Shown here piece by piece: positions 7,485-16,635 of a DNA stretch of 46,783 nucleotides. Origin of the DNA: Bacteroidia bacterium (GTDB taxonomy: Bacteria; Bacteroidota; Bacteroidia; UKL13-3); NCBI GenBank assembly GCA_025454975.1, contig JALONK010000023.1, positions 1 through 46,783 of the forward strand, given 5' to 3'. Each line of letters opens with the position of its first letter. Positions within the stretch are counted from its first letter, which is position 1. Below the pieces are notes generated by a model that saw only the letters and a program-made list of their open reading frames with translations, was not told the DNA's origin and made no database searches. The position numbers and the translations under genes are program-made.

Positions 7485-10192
7485 ACTACAAGTTTAAACA
7501 GGTTCTTATTTATTTTAATCGGGAAAGGCTAATTTCTTTTACCCTTACCCTGTTAATGTGTTCAGTTGGCTATGCACAACAAGCAACACCAAAACAAGGT
7601 AATAACAATAAAACCCGTGCCAAAAATCAAAAAGTTGATACTATTCCTGCACCGCAAAAGCCAGTATTAATTCCATTAACAACAGAAATTCAGGACGATA
7701 CGTTAAGTATTATTGAGGATGATTCTGTTGAAATACGCCTGTCGAAATCCGCCATCAAAACTGAGGTTAAATATACGGCGCAGGACACCATTTTATATGA
7801 TGCCGCTAAACAAGTTGTTTATTTATACAAAAACGCTAAGGTAGAATATGAGGATTTAATACTAACGGCTGATTTTATCAAAATTGAATTGGGTAAAACA
7901 TTGATTCATGCCACTGGACTCGTGGATTCTGCAGGGAATGAAACGGGTTTGCCCGTTTTTAATCAAGGTGGCACTGAGTATAAAGTGAAAAGGGTAAGCT
8001 ATAATTATAAAAGTAAGAAGGGTTACTTAAGTGAATTACGAACCAAAGAAGGTGAGGGTTACGTTAAAGGTCAGGATGTTATTCGTACCCCTGATAATGA
8101 ATTTGGAATAAAAGCATCGTATTATACAACCTGCGATTTAGATACGCCTCATTTTCATATTCATGCAAATCGCTTGAAAATAATTCCCGATAAAAAGATT
8201 GTAACCGGCTCGGCTAATTTGCGTATTGAAGGTATGCCAACACCATTGATAATTCCTTTTGGTATATTTAGCATTAAACGCGGACAGTCGTCAGGCATTA
8301 TTATTCCCACCTATGGAAGTAGTATTAACAGAGGTTTCTTTTTAAGAGGAGGCGGATATTATTTTGGATTAGGAGCGAAAGCAGATTATATGGTTACCGG
8401 AGATATTTTCTCACAAGGAAGCTATGCATTAAATAATTTATTAAGATACAGTAACCGTTATAAGTTTAATGGACGTGTAGGGGTTAACTTTGCCAATAAT
8501 AGATTTGGTGCAATTGGTGATCCCGAATTTTCTACCTCTAAGGATTTGAGGATTAATTGGGTGCATTTTGTTGATCCTAAAGCTCGACCGGGAACATCTT
8601 TTTCTGCTGATGTTAATTACACTTCACCATTATTCTTACGTAATAATTCATTTGTGCCACAAAATATCGTGGCTAATCAAATAGTTAGTAGTGTTAACTT
8701 CGGAAAAAGTTTTGCAGGCGGTAAATACAATTTTACTTCTAATGCAGGGATGTCGCAAAACTTGCAAACCCGACAATTAAATATTTCATTCCCTAATTTA
8801 ACTTTTACTGTAAGTAGTTTTAATCCATTCAAACCCAAGTATAAATCATCACCTGATAAATGGTATGAAAATATTAGCATGAACTATACTGCCAATTTTA
8901 GAAATGAACTTAACACGTTCGATTCTATTTTATTTAATACCGAAAGAAGAGGGGATTTGCTACGATATATAGATACTACAGGCAGATACGGATTAAGTCA
9001 TAGCTTACCTATACAAACCTCTTTTAAATTATTTAAGTATTATACGCTATCAACAAGTTTAGCATTAAATGATGTTTGGTATATGAATACCATCCGTCGC
9101 GAATTAATTGATAGTAATGTAGTAACAACCAGAGTTGATGGCTTTGCCAGGGCATTTACTTATCAACCGCGTATTGGGATTAACACCAGGTATTATGGTA
9201 CATTTAAATTTAAAGGTAATAAGTTAAAAGCTATAAGACATGTGATGTCGCCAACTTTAGATTTTACTTACACACCTGATTATTCTTCTTCGCGTTGGGG
9301 ATATTTTAATACTTATCGTGATGTTTCCGGAAGGGAAGTTAGGTATAGCAGATTCGAGCGGGGTATTTTTGGTGGCCCGGGCATCGGACGACAAGGTAAT
9401 GTAGGATTTGTATTAGAAAATAACATTGAAATGAAAGTAATGCGAGGGAAAGATACTGCTCGTAAAGAAGAGAAAATTCAAATATTTGAAGTATTGCGAT
9501 TTGCTACTTTCTATAATATTTTTGCCGACTCCTTACATTTGGCTCCGGTTGCAATAACAACTCGTACAAAACTTTTTAAAAATATTATTTTAAATACCGA
9601 TGCTACCTTAGATCCATATCAAAACAATATTATAACCAATGAAGGCGGCTTTAAATCAGTTGTACGTACTAATGAATTTTATTTTTCAAATGGAGGAAAA
9701 TTAGGGGTTATTACCAGTGGTCAAATAGGATTATCCGCTACTTTCAATCCCGAAACTTTTTCAAAGAAATCAGAGGCAAAAAGAAGTAAACATGCTGATG
9801 ATTGGAATTCCCAATTTGATAATCCGGCCGATTACTACGACTTTAATATTCCATGGAATTTAAGTTTAACATACACAGTAAGGTATAATAGGTATAATAC
9901 CTTAAATAATCCACAAGCTGATAATTACATACAAACGTTAAATTTTAGTGGAGATATTAATCTTACAAAAAATTGGAAAATTGCAGGTACCAGCGGATAT
10001 GATTTTCAAGCCAAACAAATTGCATTAACCACTTTTGATATCGTAAGAGATTTACACTGTTGGACATTTAAATTAACATGGATTCCAATCGGATTCCGCA
10101 CAAGCTTTTTCTTTCAAATTAATGTTCGATCAAGTGTTTTACAAGACCTTAAACTTACCCGAAGAAGAGAGTGGTTCGATAGACCATTGTAA
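7478..10192 (+). CDS. lptD: Putative LPS assembly outer-membrane protein LptD
   Basis: About 904 aa from the proposed start. The N-terminal part has an OstA/LptA-like beta-jellyroll (DAAKQVVYLYKNAKVEYED and following, roughly residues 95-230), followed by a large beta-barrel rich in alternating aromatic strands. This is the architecture of LptD, which inserts LPS into the outer leaflet of the outer membrane. The frame stays open to 7292, but that extension is antisense to the amidase and reads as non-protein. No ATG precedes the signal peptide; the first in-frame ATG (7556) falls inside its hydrophobic core. TTG at 7478 gives a complete signal peptide (positive RER, then ISFTLTLLMCSVGYA, cut before QQ). 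The start is therefore inferred, while family membership is firm. Confidence 0.87.
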   Translation: MTYYKFKQVLIYFNRERLISFTLTLLMCSVGYAQQATPKQGNNNKTRAKNQKVDTIPAPQKPVLIPLTTEIQDDTLSIIEDDSVEIRLSKSAIKTEVKYTAQDTILYDAAKQVVYLYKNAKVEYEDLILTADFIKIELGKTLIHATGLVDSAGNETGLPVFNQGGTEYKVKRVSYNYKSKKGYLSELRTKEGEGYVKGQDVIRTPDNEFGIKASYYTTCDLDTPHFHIHANRLKIIPDKKIVTGSANLRIEGMPTPLIIPFGIFSIKRGQSSGIIIPTYGSSINRGFFLRGGGYYFGLGAKADYMVTGDIFSQGSYALNNLLRYSNRYKFNGRVGVNFANNRFGAIGDPEFSTSKDLRINWVHFVDPKARPGTSFSADVNYTSPLFLRNNSFVPQNIVANQIVSSVNFGKSFAGGKYNFTSNAGMSQNLQTRQLNISFPNLTFTVSSFNPFKPKYKSSPDKWYENISMNYTANFRNELNTFDSILFNTERRGDLLRYIDTTGRYGLSHSLPIQTSFKLFKYYTLSTSLALNDVWYMNTIRRELIDSNVVTTRVDGFARAFTYQPRIGINTRYYGTFKFKGNKLKAIRHVMSPTLDFTYTPDYSSSRWGYFNTYRDVSGREVRYSRFERGIFGGPGIGRQGNVGFVLENNIEMKVMRGKDTARKEEKIQIFEVLRFATFYNIFADSLHLAPVAITTRTKLFKNIILNTDATLDPYQNNIITNEGGFKSVVRTNEFYFSNGGKLGVITSGQIGLSATFNPETFSKKSEAKRSKHADDWNSQFDNPADYYDFNIPWNLSLTYTVRYNRYNTLNNPQADNYIQTLNFSGDINLTKNWKIAGTSGYDFQAKQIALTTFDIVRDLHCWTFKLTWIPIGFRTSFFFQINVRSSVLQDLKLTRRREWFDRPL

Positions 10193-10265
10193 AGTATTGG
10201 TAATCAAAACGGTTTTGTTGAGTTAAGGTTTGTATAAACATGCACCGTTTTAAGCGAAGGTTTAT

Positions 10266-10273
10266 TACATTTG
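10266..10273 (+). promoter_or_regulatory. Putative -7 box (TACATTTG) for odhB
   Basis: A full TAnnTTTG match in the 115-bp gap between lptD and odhB, predicting a leader of about 28 nt. No convincing -33 element was found. It may also drive the TonB receptor gene that starts 18 bp after odhB. Confidence 0.5.
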
Positions 10274-10307
10274 CAGCACTTTTTACCACTTCGTTAAGAA
10301 AAAATAT

Positions 10308-11534
10308 ATGGCTTTAGAAATTAAAGTACCCTCAGTAGGAGAATCAATCAGTGAAGTTACCGTTGCTCGTTGGAACAAAAAAGAAGGCGATTATGTAGAG
10401 ATGGATGAGTTATTGTGTGAGCTTGAAAGTGATAAAGCAACTTTTGAATTAAATGCGGAAGCCGCAGGTTTGCTTAGTTTGAAAGCTGCTGAAGGAGATA
10501 CGATTAAAGTTGGTGATATAATAGCTACTATTGATACATCGGCTGCTAAACCTGCCGGAAGTAAACCGGTTGCTGAAACCAAAAAAGTTGAAGTACAAGC
10601 TCCGGTAAACGATAAACCTAAAGAATCAACAACAGTTGCAAATGAAAATTATGCAACTGGAACCCCAAGTCCGGCTGCAGCAAAAATATTAGCAGAAAAA
10701 GGAATTAACCCAAAAGATGTTACAGGTTCGGGTGTAGCAGGGCGAATAACTAAAGCTGATGCCTTGGCAGCCGAGTTGAAAGTTAGAACTAACGAACAAA
10801 AATCGAGGGTTGAACGAACTGAAAAAATGACTTCACTTCGTAAAACAGTTGCCAAGCGTTTGGTTGCAGTTAAAAATGAAACGGCCATGTTAACTACCTT
10901 TAATGAGGTGGATATGAAGCCAATTATGGATTTACGCGCGAAGTTTAAAAATCAATTTAAAGAATCGCATGGTGTAAATTTGGGCTTTATGAGCTTTTTT
11001 ACTAAAGCGGTTTGTGTTGCACTAAAACAATATCCTGCAATTAATGCCTATATTAACGGTGAAGAAATCATTTATCATGATTACTGTGATATATCAATTG
11101 CTGTAAGCGCTCCCAAAGGACTTGTAGTTCCTGTAATCAGAAATGCAGAAAGTATGACTTTGGCAGAAATTGAAAAAGAAGTATTGGTATTGGCAGGCAA
11201 AGCAAGAGATAATAAATTATCCCTGGAAGAAATGACAGGAGGTACTTTTACCATAACTAATGGAGGAGTTTTTGGCAGTATGTTAAGTACTCCAATTATC
11301 AATGCACCTCAATCAGCTATATTGGGTATGCATAATATTGTTGAACGTCCTGTTGTTAAGGATGGTCAAATTGTAATCCGACCAATTATGTATGTGGCTT
11401 TAAGTTACGATCATCGCATAGTGGATGGACGAGAGTCGGTTGGTTTTTTAGTGAAAGTGAAACAGTGTCTTGAAAACCCAACTCTTTTACTTACCTCAGG
11501 CAACGACCCTGAAAAGATGTTATTAGGAATTTAA
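10308..11534 (+). CDS. odhB: Dihydrolipoyllysine-residue succinyltransferase (2-oxoglutarate dehydrogenase E2)
   Basis: 408 aa, normal for the family. It moves the succinyl group from the lipoyl arm to CoA in the TCA cycle. A lipoyl domain at 1-78 carries K43 in [11 protein letters not shown] flexible linker and an E1/E3-binding domain (about 118-155, [20 protein letters not shown]) follow. The catalytic domain ends with SYDHRIVDG, which holds the active-site H369 and D373. [11 protein letters not shown] at the N-terminus and an about 230-aa catalytic domain fit succinyltransferase better than acetyltransferase. The E1 gene usually next to it is not in the window; the E3 gene begins at 46275. 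Confidence 0.95.
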   Translation: MALEIKVPSVGESISEVTVARWNKKEGDYVEMDELLCELESDKATFELNAEAAGLLSLKAAEGDTIKVGDIIATIDTSAAKPAGSKPVAETKKVEVQAPVNDKPKESTTVANENYATGTPSPAAAKILAEKGINPKDVTGSGVAGRITKADALAAELKVRTNEQKSRVERTEKMTSLRKTVAKRLVAVKNETAMLTTFNEVDMKPIMDLRAKFKNQFKESHGVNLGFMSFFTKAVCVALKQYPAINAYINGEEIIYHDYCDISIAVSAPKGLVVPVIRNAESMTLAEIEKEVLVLAGKARDNKLSLEEMTGGTFTITNGGVFGSMLSTPIINAPQSAILGMHNIVERPVVKDGQIVIRPIMYVALSYDHRIVDGRESVGFLVKVKQCLENPTLLLTSGNDPEKMLLGI

Positions 11535-11552
11535 TAAGCCCTTTTTCGGGTG

Positions 11553-14108
11553 ATGAATAGACTTCATTTTTCATATAAAAAAGTAGCATTGATTAATTTA
11601 TTCATGCTACTTTTTTTTATTGGTAATGCTCAACAATCAATCTTACAGCAACAAATAACAATTAAATTTAAAAAGGTAACAGTTGCAGATGCATTATTAC
11701 GTTTGAAGCAAGAGCGAGGACTAAACCTTAGTTATAGCAATGATCAAATTCAGTATAGAGTTATAACAGTTGATTTTAAGAACGAAACAGTAGAGAAAGT
11801 ATTAAGATACTTGCTGGGTAAGCAGTATGTTATTACAGTGCTTGGTGAGCAAATATTGATATATCCCGATAAGCATGCGAAGTATACTTTTTCAGGATGG
11901 CTTAGAGACGCTGCTACCAAAGAATATTTGATTGGAGCAATTGTTACCATACCAACCCAAAATGCAGGTACAGTAACCAATCACGAAGGTTATTTTACTT
12001 TTACCTTACCCTCGGATACCTTTACTGTTAATGTTAATTATATCGGTTATAAATCACGATCTGTTTTTGTAAATTTACTATTTCCAATTACACAAACTAT
12101 CGAATTGCAATCAAATGCAGTTTTAAACGAATTTGTATTAAGCGAATTGGAAGGATTTAAACAAAAATCACCCGGTTTAAGTCAGTTGTTATTAGAAACC
12201 CGAGAGGTTGAAAAACTACCGGTTTTATTAGGAGAAAAAGACGCGGTAAGATATTTTCAGTTAATGCCCGGCATACAAAAAGGAAATGAAGGTGATAATT
12301 CATTATATGTTAGGGGAGGTAATCACGATCAAAATTTAGTGCTCCTTGACGATGCAGTATTATATAATACATCACATGCAACCGGATTATTCAGTTTGTT
12401 TACAGGGAGTGAAATTAAGCGAGCCGAATTAAGTAAAGGCGCCTTTAGTGCTAAGTATGGTGGACGTGCATCATCAGTACTTGATGTGTCGTTAAAAGAT
12501 GGAAATAAAACGAGCCATTCAGGAGAAGTTACCGCAGGGTTAATTTCATCAAAATTATCGGTTGAAGGTCCTCTTCTTAAAAATAAAGTTTCTTATTTAT
12601 TTAGTGCACGACGAACCTATATTGATTATTTATTAAAACCATTTGCACCTTTAGATGCAGAAGAAAGTAGTTTTTATTTTTATGATGTAAATATGAAAGT
12701 ATCTGCCGATGTGGGTAAGAATGGAAAGTTAAGTTTAAGTACTTATATTGGTGGTGATAAATACGGGGTGAATGATGAAAGTGATGGTGTGTCTTTAAGT
12801 TGGGGAAATCGCATGATAAGCATTAAGTACACAAAGCTGATTAACCCTAAATTGTTTTTTTCTACTTCAGTAACTTCCACCAAATATTATAATCAATTCG
12901 GATTACTATTTTCTAACAATGCTGGTCCTCAAAAAAATGAAGTAAAATCATCCATTACTGATTATTCTTATAAAGCAGATTTGGAATATTTAGGAATCAA
13001 GCATCACGTTTTAAAAACAGGACTACAAATAACACATCATAACTTGCGCCCTCAGGCATTAGCTTTAGTAAATAGCTTAGTTAATCAAAACCCTCCAAGA
13101 TATGAAGCAAATGCACTTGAAGGTGGTTGGTATATTGAAGATATATTCGAGTGGAATCAACGATTAAAAGTTATAAGTGGATTACGGATAAGTTATTTTG
13201 GAAATTCTGATTATCATTACATCAATCCCGAGCCGCGAATCACTGCACAATATTCATTACCACATCAATTTCAAATAGCTGCCAGTAGTTCAATTATGAA
13301 TCAATACCTGAACAGTATAAGGGTGGCAACCTATTTGTTACCTGTTGATGTATGGCTTCCGGTTACGCAAAACAATAAACCACTAACCACTTTTCAAAAT
13401 AGTATATCTATAAAGAAGGTAAAGAATAAATATGAATTTGCACTTGAAGGATATTATAAGTATACCAATAATGCTTATATGGCTTCTGAGGGTTTATTAA
13501 ATCTAAGGAATAATAATGCTGACCTGAATTCATTATTGAATGTTTTACTTAGTAATGGTACTGCAAGCGCTTGGGGTATTGAATGTTTATTGCGCAAAAC
13601 AACAGGACGATTTAATGGATGGATTAGCTACACCTATTCACGTGTGTGGATGAATTATGATAACCTTAATGCCGGCAGAAATTTCCCGGCTCGTTTTGAC
13701 CGTCCGCATGATATTGGTATCAATATGTCTTATCAAATCACAAAAAAATGGATTTCTAATGTTACATGGGTTTATGGTACCGGAACTCCGATCAGTTTAC
13801 CTGTTGGCGGATATTATAATTATGTTTACGATCCGATAACCGGACAACTTGTTTTTAATTCAACTACTCGCGATTATGAAGGTAAGAACGAATTTCGAAT
13901 GATTGCTTATCACCGAATAGATTTTTCTGTGCAATACCATTCGAAACTTTTTAAAGGTGCAAGTATTGTTGAGTTCGGAGCATTTAATGCTTATAATAGA
14001 AGAAACGCCTGGGTTTATAGCATTACCACGGTTGAGGGCATAAATCGCCTAACCAAAACAACTTTTTTACCGTTGATACCTTCTTTAAGTTGGACTTATA
14101 AATTTTAG
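11553..14108 (+). CDS. TonB-dependent receptor with STN signalling domain
   Basis: About 851 aa. A signal peptide (cut after FFIGNA) is followed by an STN domain (about 30-107: ITIKFKKVTVADALLRL, then LSYSNDQI). A carboxypeptidase-regulatory-like beta-sandwich (about 112-200), a plug (about 215-330, with VRGGNHDQNLVLLDDA) and an outer-membrane beta-barrel ending SWTYKF complete it. STN domains contact the periplasmic part of FecR proteins, and a FecR/sigma pair lies 0.9 kb downstream. This receptor is therefore the likely ligand sensor of the locus. ATG 11553 is preceded by an in-frame GTG at 11550; either could be used. It starts only 18 bp after odhB and lacks the GGGG-GTC promoter seen before other genes here. 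The transported ligand is unknown. Confidence 0.92.
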   Translation: MNRLHFSYKKVALINLFMLLFFIGNAQQSILQQQITIKFKKVTVADALLRLKQERGLNLSYSNDQIQYRVITVDFKNETVEKVLRYLLGKQYVITVLGEQILIYPDKHAKYTFSGWLRDAATKEYLIGAIVTIPTQNAGTVTNHEGYFTFTLPSDTFTVNVNYIGYKSRSVFVNLLFPITQTIELQSNAVLNEFVLSELEGFKQKSPGLSQLLLETREVEKLPVLLGEKDAVRYFQLMPGIQKGNEGDNSLYVRGGNHDQNLVLLDDAVLYNTSHATGLFSLFTGSEIKRAELSKGAFSAKYGGRASSVLDVSLKDGNKTSHSGEVTAGLISSKLSVEGPLLKNKVSYLFSARRTYIDYLLKPFAPLDAEESSFYFYDVNMKVSADVGKNGKLSLSTYIGGDKYGVNDESDGVSLSWGNRMISIKYTKLINPKLFFSTSVTSTKYYNQFGLLFSNNAGPQKNEVKSSITDYSYKADLEYLGIKHHVLKTGLQITHHNLRPQALALVNSLVNQNPPRYEANALEGGWYIEDIFEWNQRLKVISGLRISYFGNSDYHYINPEPRITAQYSLPHQFQIAASSSIMNQYLNSIRVATYLLPVDVWLPVTQNNKPLTTFQNSISIKKVKNKYEFALEGYYKYTNNAYMASEGLLNLRNNNADLNSLLNVLLSNGTASAWGIECLLRKTTGRFNGWISYTYSRVWMNYDNLNAGRNFPARFDRPHDIGINMSYQITKKWISNVTWVYGTGTPISLPVGGYYNYVYDPITGQLVFNSTTRDYEGKNEFRMIAYHRIDFSVQYHSKLFKGASIVEFGAFNAYNRRNAWVYSITTVEGINRLTKTTFLPLIPSLSWTYKF

Positions 14109-14113
14109 TTTAC

Positions 14114-14950
14114 ATGAGCAAGAATCTGATATTTTTACTGTTAACTTTTTTGCTTCTTGGTTGTGAAGAAGAAGTTGTTGATGTTAATTTTCCTCAAAAA
14201 GTTAAGCCTGTTGTGATTGGATTTTTAGAAGAAAATGCAGAAATAATTCAAGTACATGTGTCGAGGAGTTTTCCTTATCTTAACGCTTCTCAACCGCCAT
14301 CAGATGCCAGGGAATTAGTTGATACCGGTGCTCTTGTATTGTTATATTCCGAGCCGCAAGTTGTTGACACCTTAATATTTGATCCTTTGAATTTATTGTA
14401 TCAATCGGCACCCGGAACATTAAATTTAACGGCGGGTAGAACATATAAACTACAGGTTATACAACCATCAGGTAAAGTAATTGAAGGGTTAACCACCTTG
14501 CCTGCGAAGAATAAGATTACGACTAAGGCAGAGTTAAGTTATTCAGAGAATAAAGTTGAAGTAAAAATTGATATTAAAGATGAATTACCAGGTGATAATT
14601 TTTATGTGGTATCCGTTCTTTTAATTGACTCTACAAATCTTGGTCAACTTGTTTATTTGAAAGATCCGCTAACTAATGGATTAGTAACAGATGAGTTTTT
14701 TAAAACGGGTAAAAAAATTAATTTTATCAATGAATTTGCATTCGGCGAGTTTGTACCCAATAAGGCAGTTATTATCGTAAAAGAGGTTGATAAAGTATAT
14801 TATCAATATCATAAACAGGTATTTGAAAGCAACATGGATTTAGATTTCTTATTTTTATCTGAAGCTAATGTTATGTTTAATTCTTTTAATAATGCATTGG
14901 GAGCTTTTGGCAGCGTTTCAAATAGTACATCTCTTGAAATAAATTTTTAA
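14114..14950 (+). CDS. DUF4249 domain lipoprotein
   Basis: 278 aa. The lipoprotein signal ends in LLLGC (C17), followed by EEE, which is compatible with surface export in Bacteroidota. The rest is beta-rich with the DUF4249 pattern (KPVVIGFLEENAEIIQVHVSRSFPY). The family has no established activity but is regularly encoded directly after a TonB receptor, as here (5-bp gap). A SusD-like partner role for the upstream receptor is an inference from this pairing. A paralogue (19857-20741) follows the second receptor. Confidence 0.87.
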   Translation: MSKNLIFLLLTFLLLGCEEEVVDVNFPQKVKPVVIGFLEENAEIIQVHVSRSFPYLNASQPPSDARELVDTGALVLLYSEPQVVDTLIFDPLNLLYQSAPGTLNLTAGRTYKLQVIQPSGKVIEGLTTLPAKNKITTKAELSYSENKVEVKIDIKDELPGDNFYVVSVLLIDSTNLGQLVYLKDPLTNGLVTDEFFKTGKKINFINEFAFGEFVPNKAVIIVKEVDKVYYQYHKQVFESNMDLDFLFLSEANVMFNSFNNALGAFGSVSNSTSLEINF

Positions 14951-14956
14951 TATAAA

Positions 14957-14984
14957 TAGGGGTAAGTACTTTAGTTTGCTGTCT
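14957..14984 (+). promoter_or_regulatory. Putative ECF-sigma promoter A (before fecR-like gene)
   Basis: ATAGGGG (GGGG at 14959-14962), then 18 bp, then GTC at 14981-14983. It shares its sequence and spacing with two other sites in this locus (16586-16609 and 17585-17608). It precedes the anti-sigma/sigma pair by about 27 bp, which suggests autoregulation. Confidence 0.65.
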
Positions 14985-15010
14985 GTTATATGAATTAAAT
15001 TATTGCAGTT

Positions 15011-15997
15011 ATGGAAACTGAAGATATAAATAGTCTGATTATCAAAAAAATAACAGGCAAAATCAATCGGGATGATGAACTCAAATTAGAAGAATGGATA
15101 ATGAGCCATCCTTCAAATCAAAAACAATTTGATGATTTTGAACGTATTTGGAACCAAGCTGAACGAGAACCGCTTACCATTGATACCGACAAGGCTTGGC
15201 AGAAGATCAATAAACAACTGCTCACAGTTAATGAACCAAAACAAATTACCCTTCCGTTCTATAAACAATCATGGTTTAATATCGCAGCATCATTACTACT
15301 ATTTGCAGGATTAGGAACCCTGCTTTACATTTTTGTTCTTAATCAACCTGAATTTTACAAAGTATCTGCTTCTGCAGGCGAAATAAAACAATTGGAGTTG
15401 CCGGATGGCAGTAAGATTTGGTTGAAAGAATATTCAACATTATCCTATGAAGGTGAACTAAATGGAGCCCAACGTAAGGTTACCTTAAACGGTATGGCAT
15501 ATTTTGAAGTAGCAAAAGATGCTGCACATCCATTTATAGTTAAAACTCCAAATGGTGAAGTGAAAGTTTTAGGTACTGCATTTGAAATATTTGCTTATGG
15601 TACCGATTCGGTTGAACGTGTAACTGTAACTGAAGGTAAAGTATCGTTTACTGCATTTAATCAAACCGAAGTTGTACTCACCCCTAATCAAGAACAAGTA
15701 TTTACACCACATTTACAATACACAAAATTAAATGTTCCATCGGCCTCGCTTACCTCATGGATTAACACAAAATTAGATTTTAATAACGACTCATTAGGTT
15801 TGGTTGCCGATAAACTTGAACGTTATTTTAATATTAAGATAGTATTTGAAAACCCCGGTATCAAGTCGTGTTCATTTACCGGTAAATTTGATAACCCACA
15901 ACTATCGGAAGTATTAACCGTAATTTCTAAAGTGCTCCCCATCACCTACGTAATTAAGGGAAATATGGTATTTATTAAAGGCAATACTTGTCAATAA
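15011..15997 (+). CDS. FecR family anti-sigma factor
   Basis: 328 aa. A cytoplasmic N-terminal sigma-binding region (1-85) is followed by one transmembrane helix (about 89-110, FNIAASLLLFAGLGTLLYIF). A periplasmic FecR domain (about 115-215, with LPDGSKIWLKEYSTLSY) and a C-terminal DUF4974/STN-like domain (about 250-325, LDFNNDSLGLVADKLERYFN) follow. It holds the ECF sigma inactive until a ligand-loaded receptor signals through its STN domain. It precedes the sigma gene by 7 bp, the reverse of the usual sigma-then-FecR order. Promoter A lies directly upstream. Confidence 0.95.
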   Translation: METEDINSLIIKKITGKINRDDELKLEEWIMSHPSNQKQFDDFERIWNQAEREPLTIDTDKAWQKINKQLLTVNEPKQITLPFYKQSWFNIAASLLLFAGLGTLLYIFVLNQPEFYKVSASAGEIKQLELPDGSKIWLKEYSTLSYEGELNGAQRKVTLNGMAYFEVAKDAAHPFIVKTPNGEVKVLGTAFEIFAYGTDSVERVTVTEGKVSFTAFNQTEVVLTPNQEQVFTPHLQYTKLNVPSASLTSWINTKLDFNNDSLGLVADKLERYFNIKIVFENPGIKSCSFTGKFDNPQLSEVLTVISKVLPITYVIKGNMVFIKGNTCQ

Positions 15998-16004
15998 GAA
16001 ATAG

Positions 16005-16586
16005 ATGGTTATGGATGTTCAGTCGATAAATTTATTTCAAGAAATTAAGCAGAACAATACTGAGGCTTATGAAAAGTTTTTTAAACTTTATTATGCCGAA
16101 CTTGTGCGTTTTGCATATGAATATTTAAAAGATAAAGATGCTGCCGAAGATTTGGTTCAAGAAGTTTTTGTGAAGCTTTGGGAAAAACGAGCCGACATTG
16201 AAATGAAATCAGCACCTAAATCATACTTATATGTTACTGTAAAAAATCATTGTCTTAATAAACTTAAATCAGAACAGCGACATGTTCTATTTGAAGATGA
16301 TTTTGCCGACGATCAAAGATTTGCCGTATCAAGTGCATCACAACTTAGTGAGGTAAAACAATTAAGTGAGCATATCAAACAGGCTATGGATAAACTTCCA
16401 CCGCGATGTGGCTTGATATTTAAACTTAGTCGCTTTGAAGAAAAATCTTATAAAGAAATTGCTGATATCCTTGAAATATCTGTGAAAACAGTAGAGAATC
16501 AAATGGGGAAAGCGTTATCCATCATGCGCAACGACTTGAAACATTACCTGCAAATAATTTTATTTTTTTTCATCTGTATTAAATAG
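16005..16586 (+). CDS. ECF RNA polymerase sigma-70 factor
   Basis: 193 aa. Region 2 is at about 20-95 (FKLYYAELVRFAYEYLKDKDAAEDLVQEVFVKLWE). Region 4, with its helix-turn-helix, is at about 125-175 (LPPRCGLIFKLSRFEEKSY, EIADILEISVKTVENQ). The C-terminus ends in an unusual hydrophobic tail (LQIILFFFICIK). Starts at 16005 or 16011 (both ATG) are possible. Co-transcribed with the FecR gene, it presumably recognises the GGGG-N17/18-GTC promoters around it. The stop codon TAG shares its G with the first G of promoter B. Confidence 0.95.
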   Translation: MVMDVQSINLFQEIKQNNTEAYEKFFKLYYAELVRFAYEYLKDKDAAEDLVQEVFVKLWEKRADIEMKSAPKSYLYVTVKNHCLNKLKSEQRHVLFEDDFADDQRFAVSSASQLSEVKQLSEHIKQAMDKLPPRCGLIFKLSRFEEKSYKEIADILEISVKTVENQMGKALSIMRNDLKHYLQIILFFFICIK

Positions 16587-16610
16587 GGGTTAAGTAACTG
16601 TTGATTGTCA
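16584..16610 (+). promoter_or_regulatory. Putative ECF-sigma promoter B (before T9SS protein gene)
   Basis: ATAGGGG (GGGG at 16586-16589), then 17 bp, then GTC at 16607-16609. It shares the extended string ATAGGGGT-TAAGTA with promoter A. The -35-like block overlaps the sigma gene's stop codon, and the next ATG is 27 bp after GTC. Confidence 0.65.
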
Positions 16611-16635
16611 TTTAAGCGAAACAAAAATTACGCTT

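Noticed and set aside
8478-8490. TAGGGGTTAA string resembling the ECF promoter
   Set aside because: It lies within lptD coding sequence and has no GTC at the right spacing.
10308-11534. Reading the E2 gene as pyruvate dehydrogenase acetyltransferase
   Set aside because: A single lipoyl domain, the [11 protein letters not shown] opening and overall length fit the succinyltransferase better.
11535-11552. CCC-TTTTT-CGGG mini-hairpin between odhB and the TonB receptor
   Set aside because: Only three or four pairs and no T-tract after it; too weak for a terminator.
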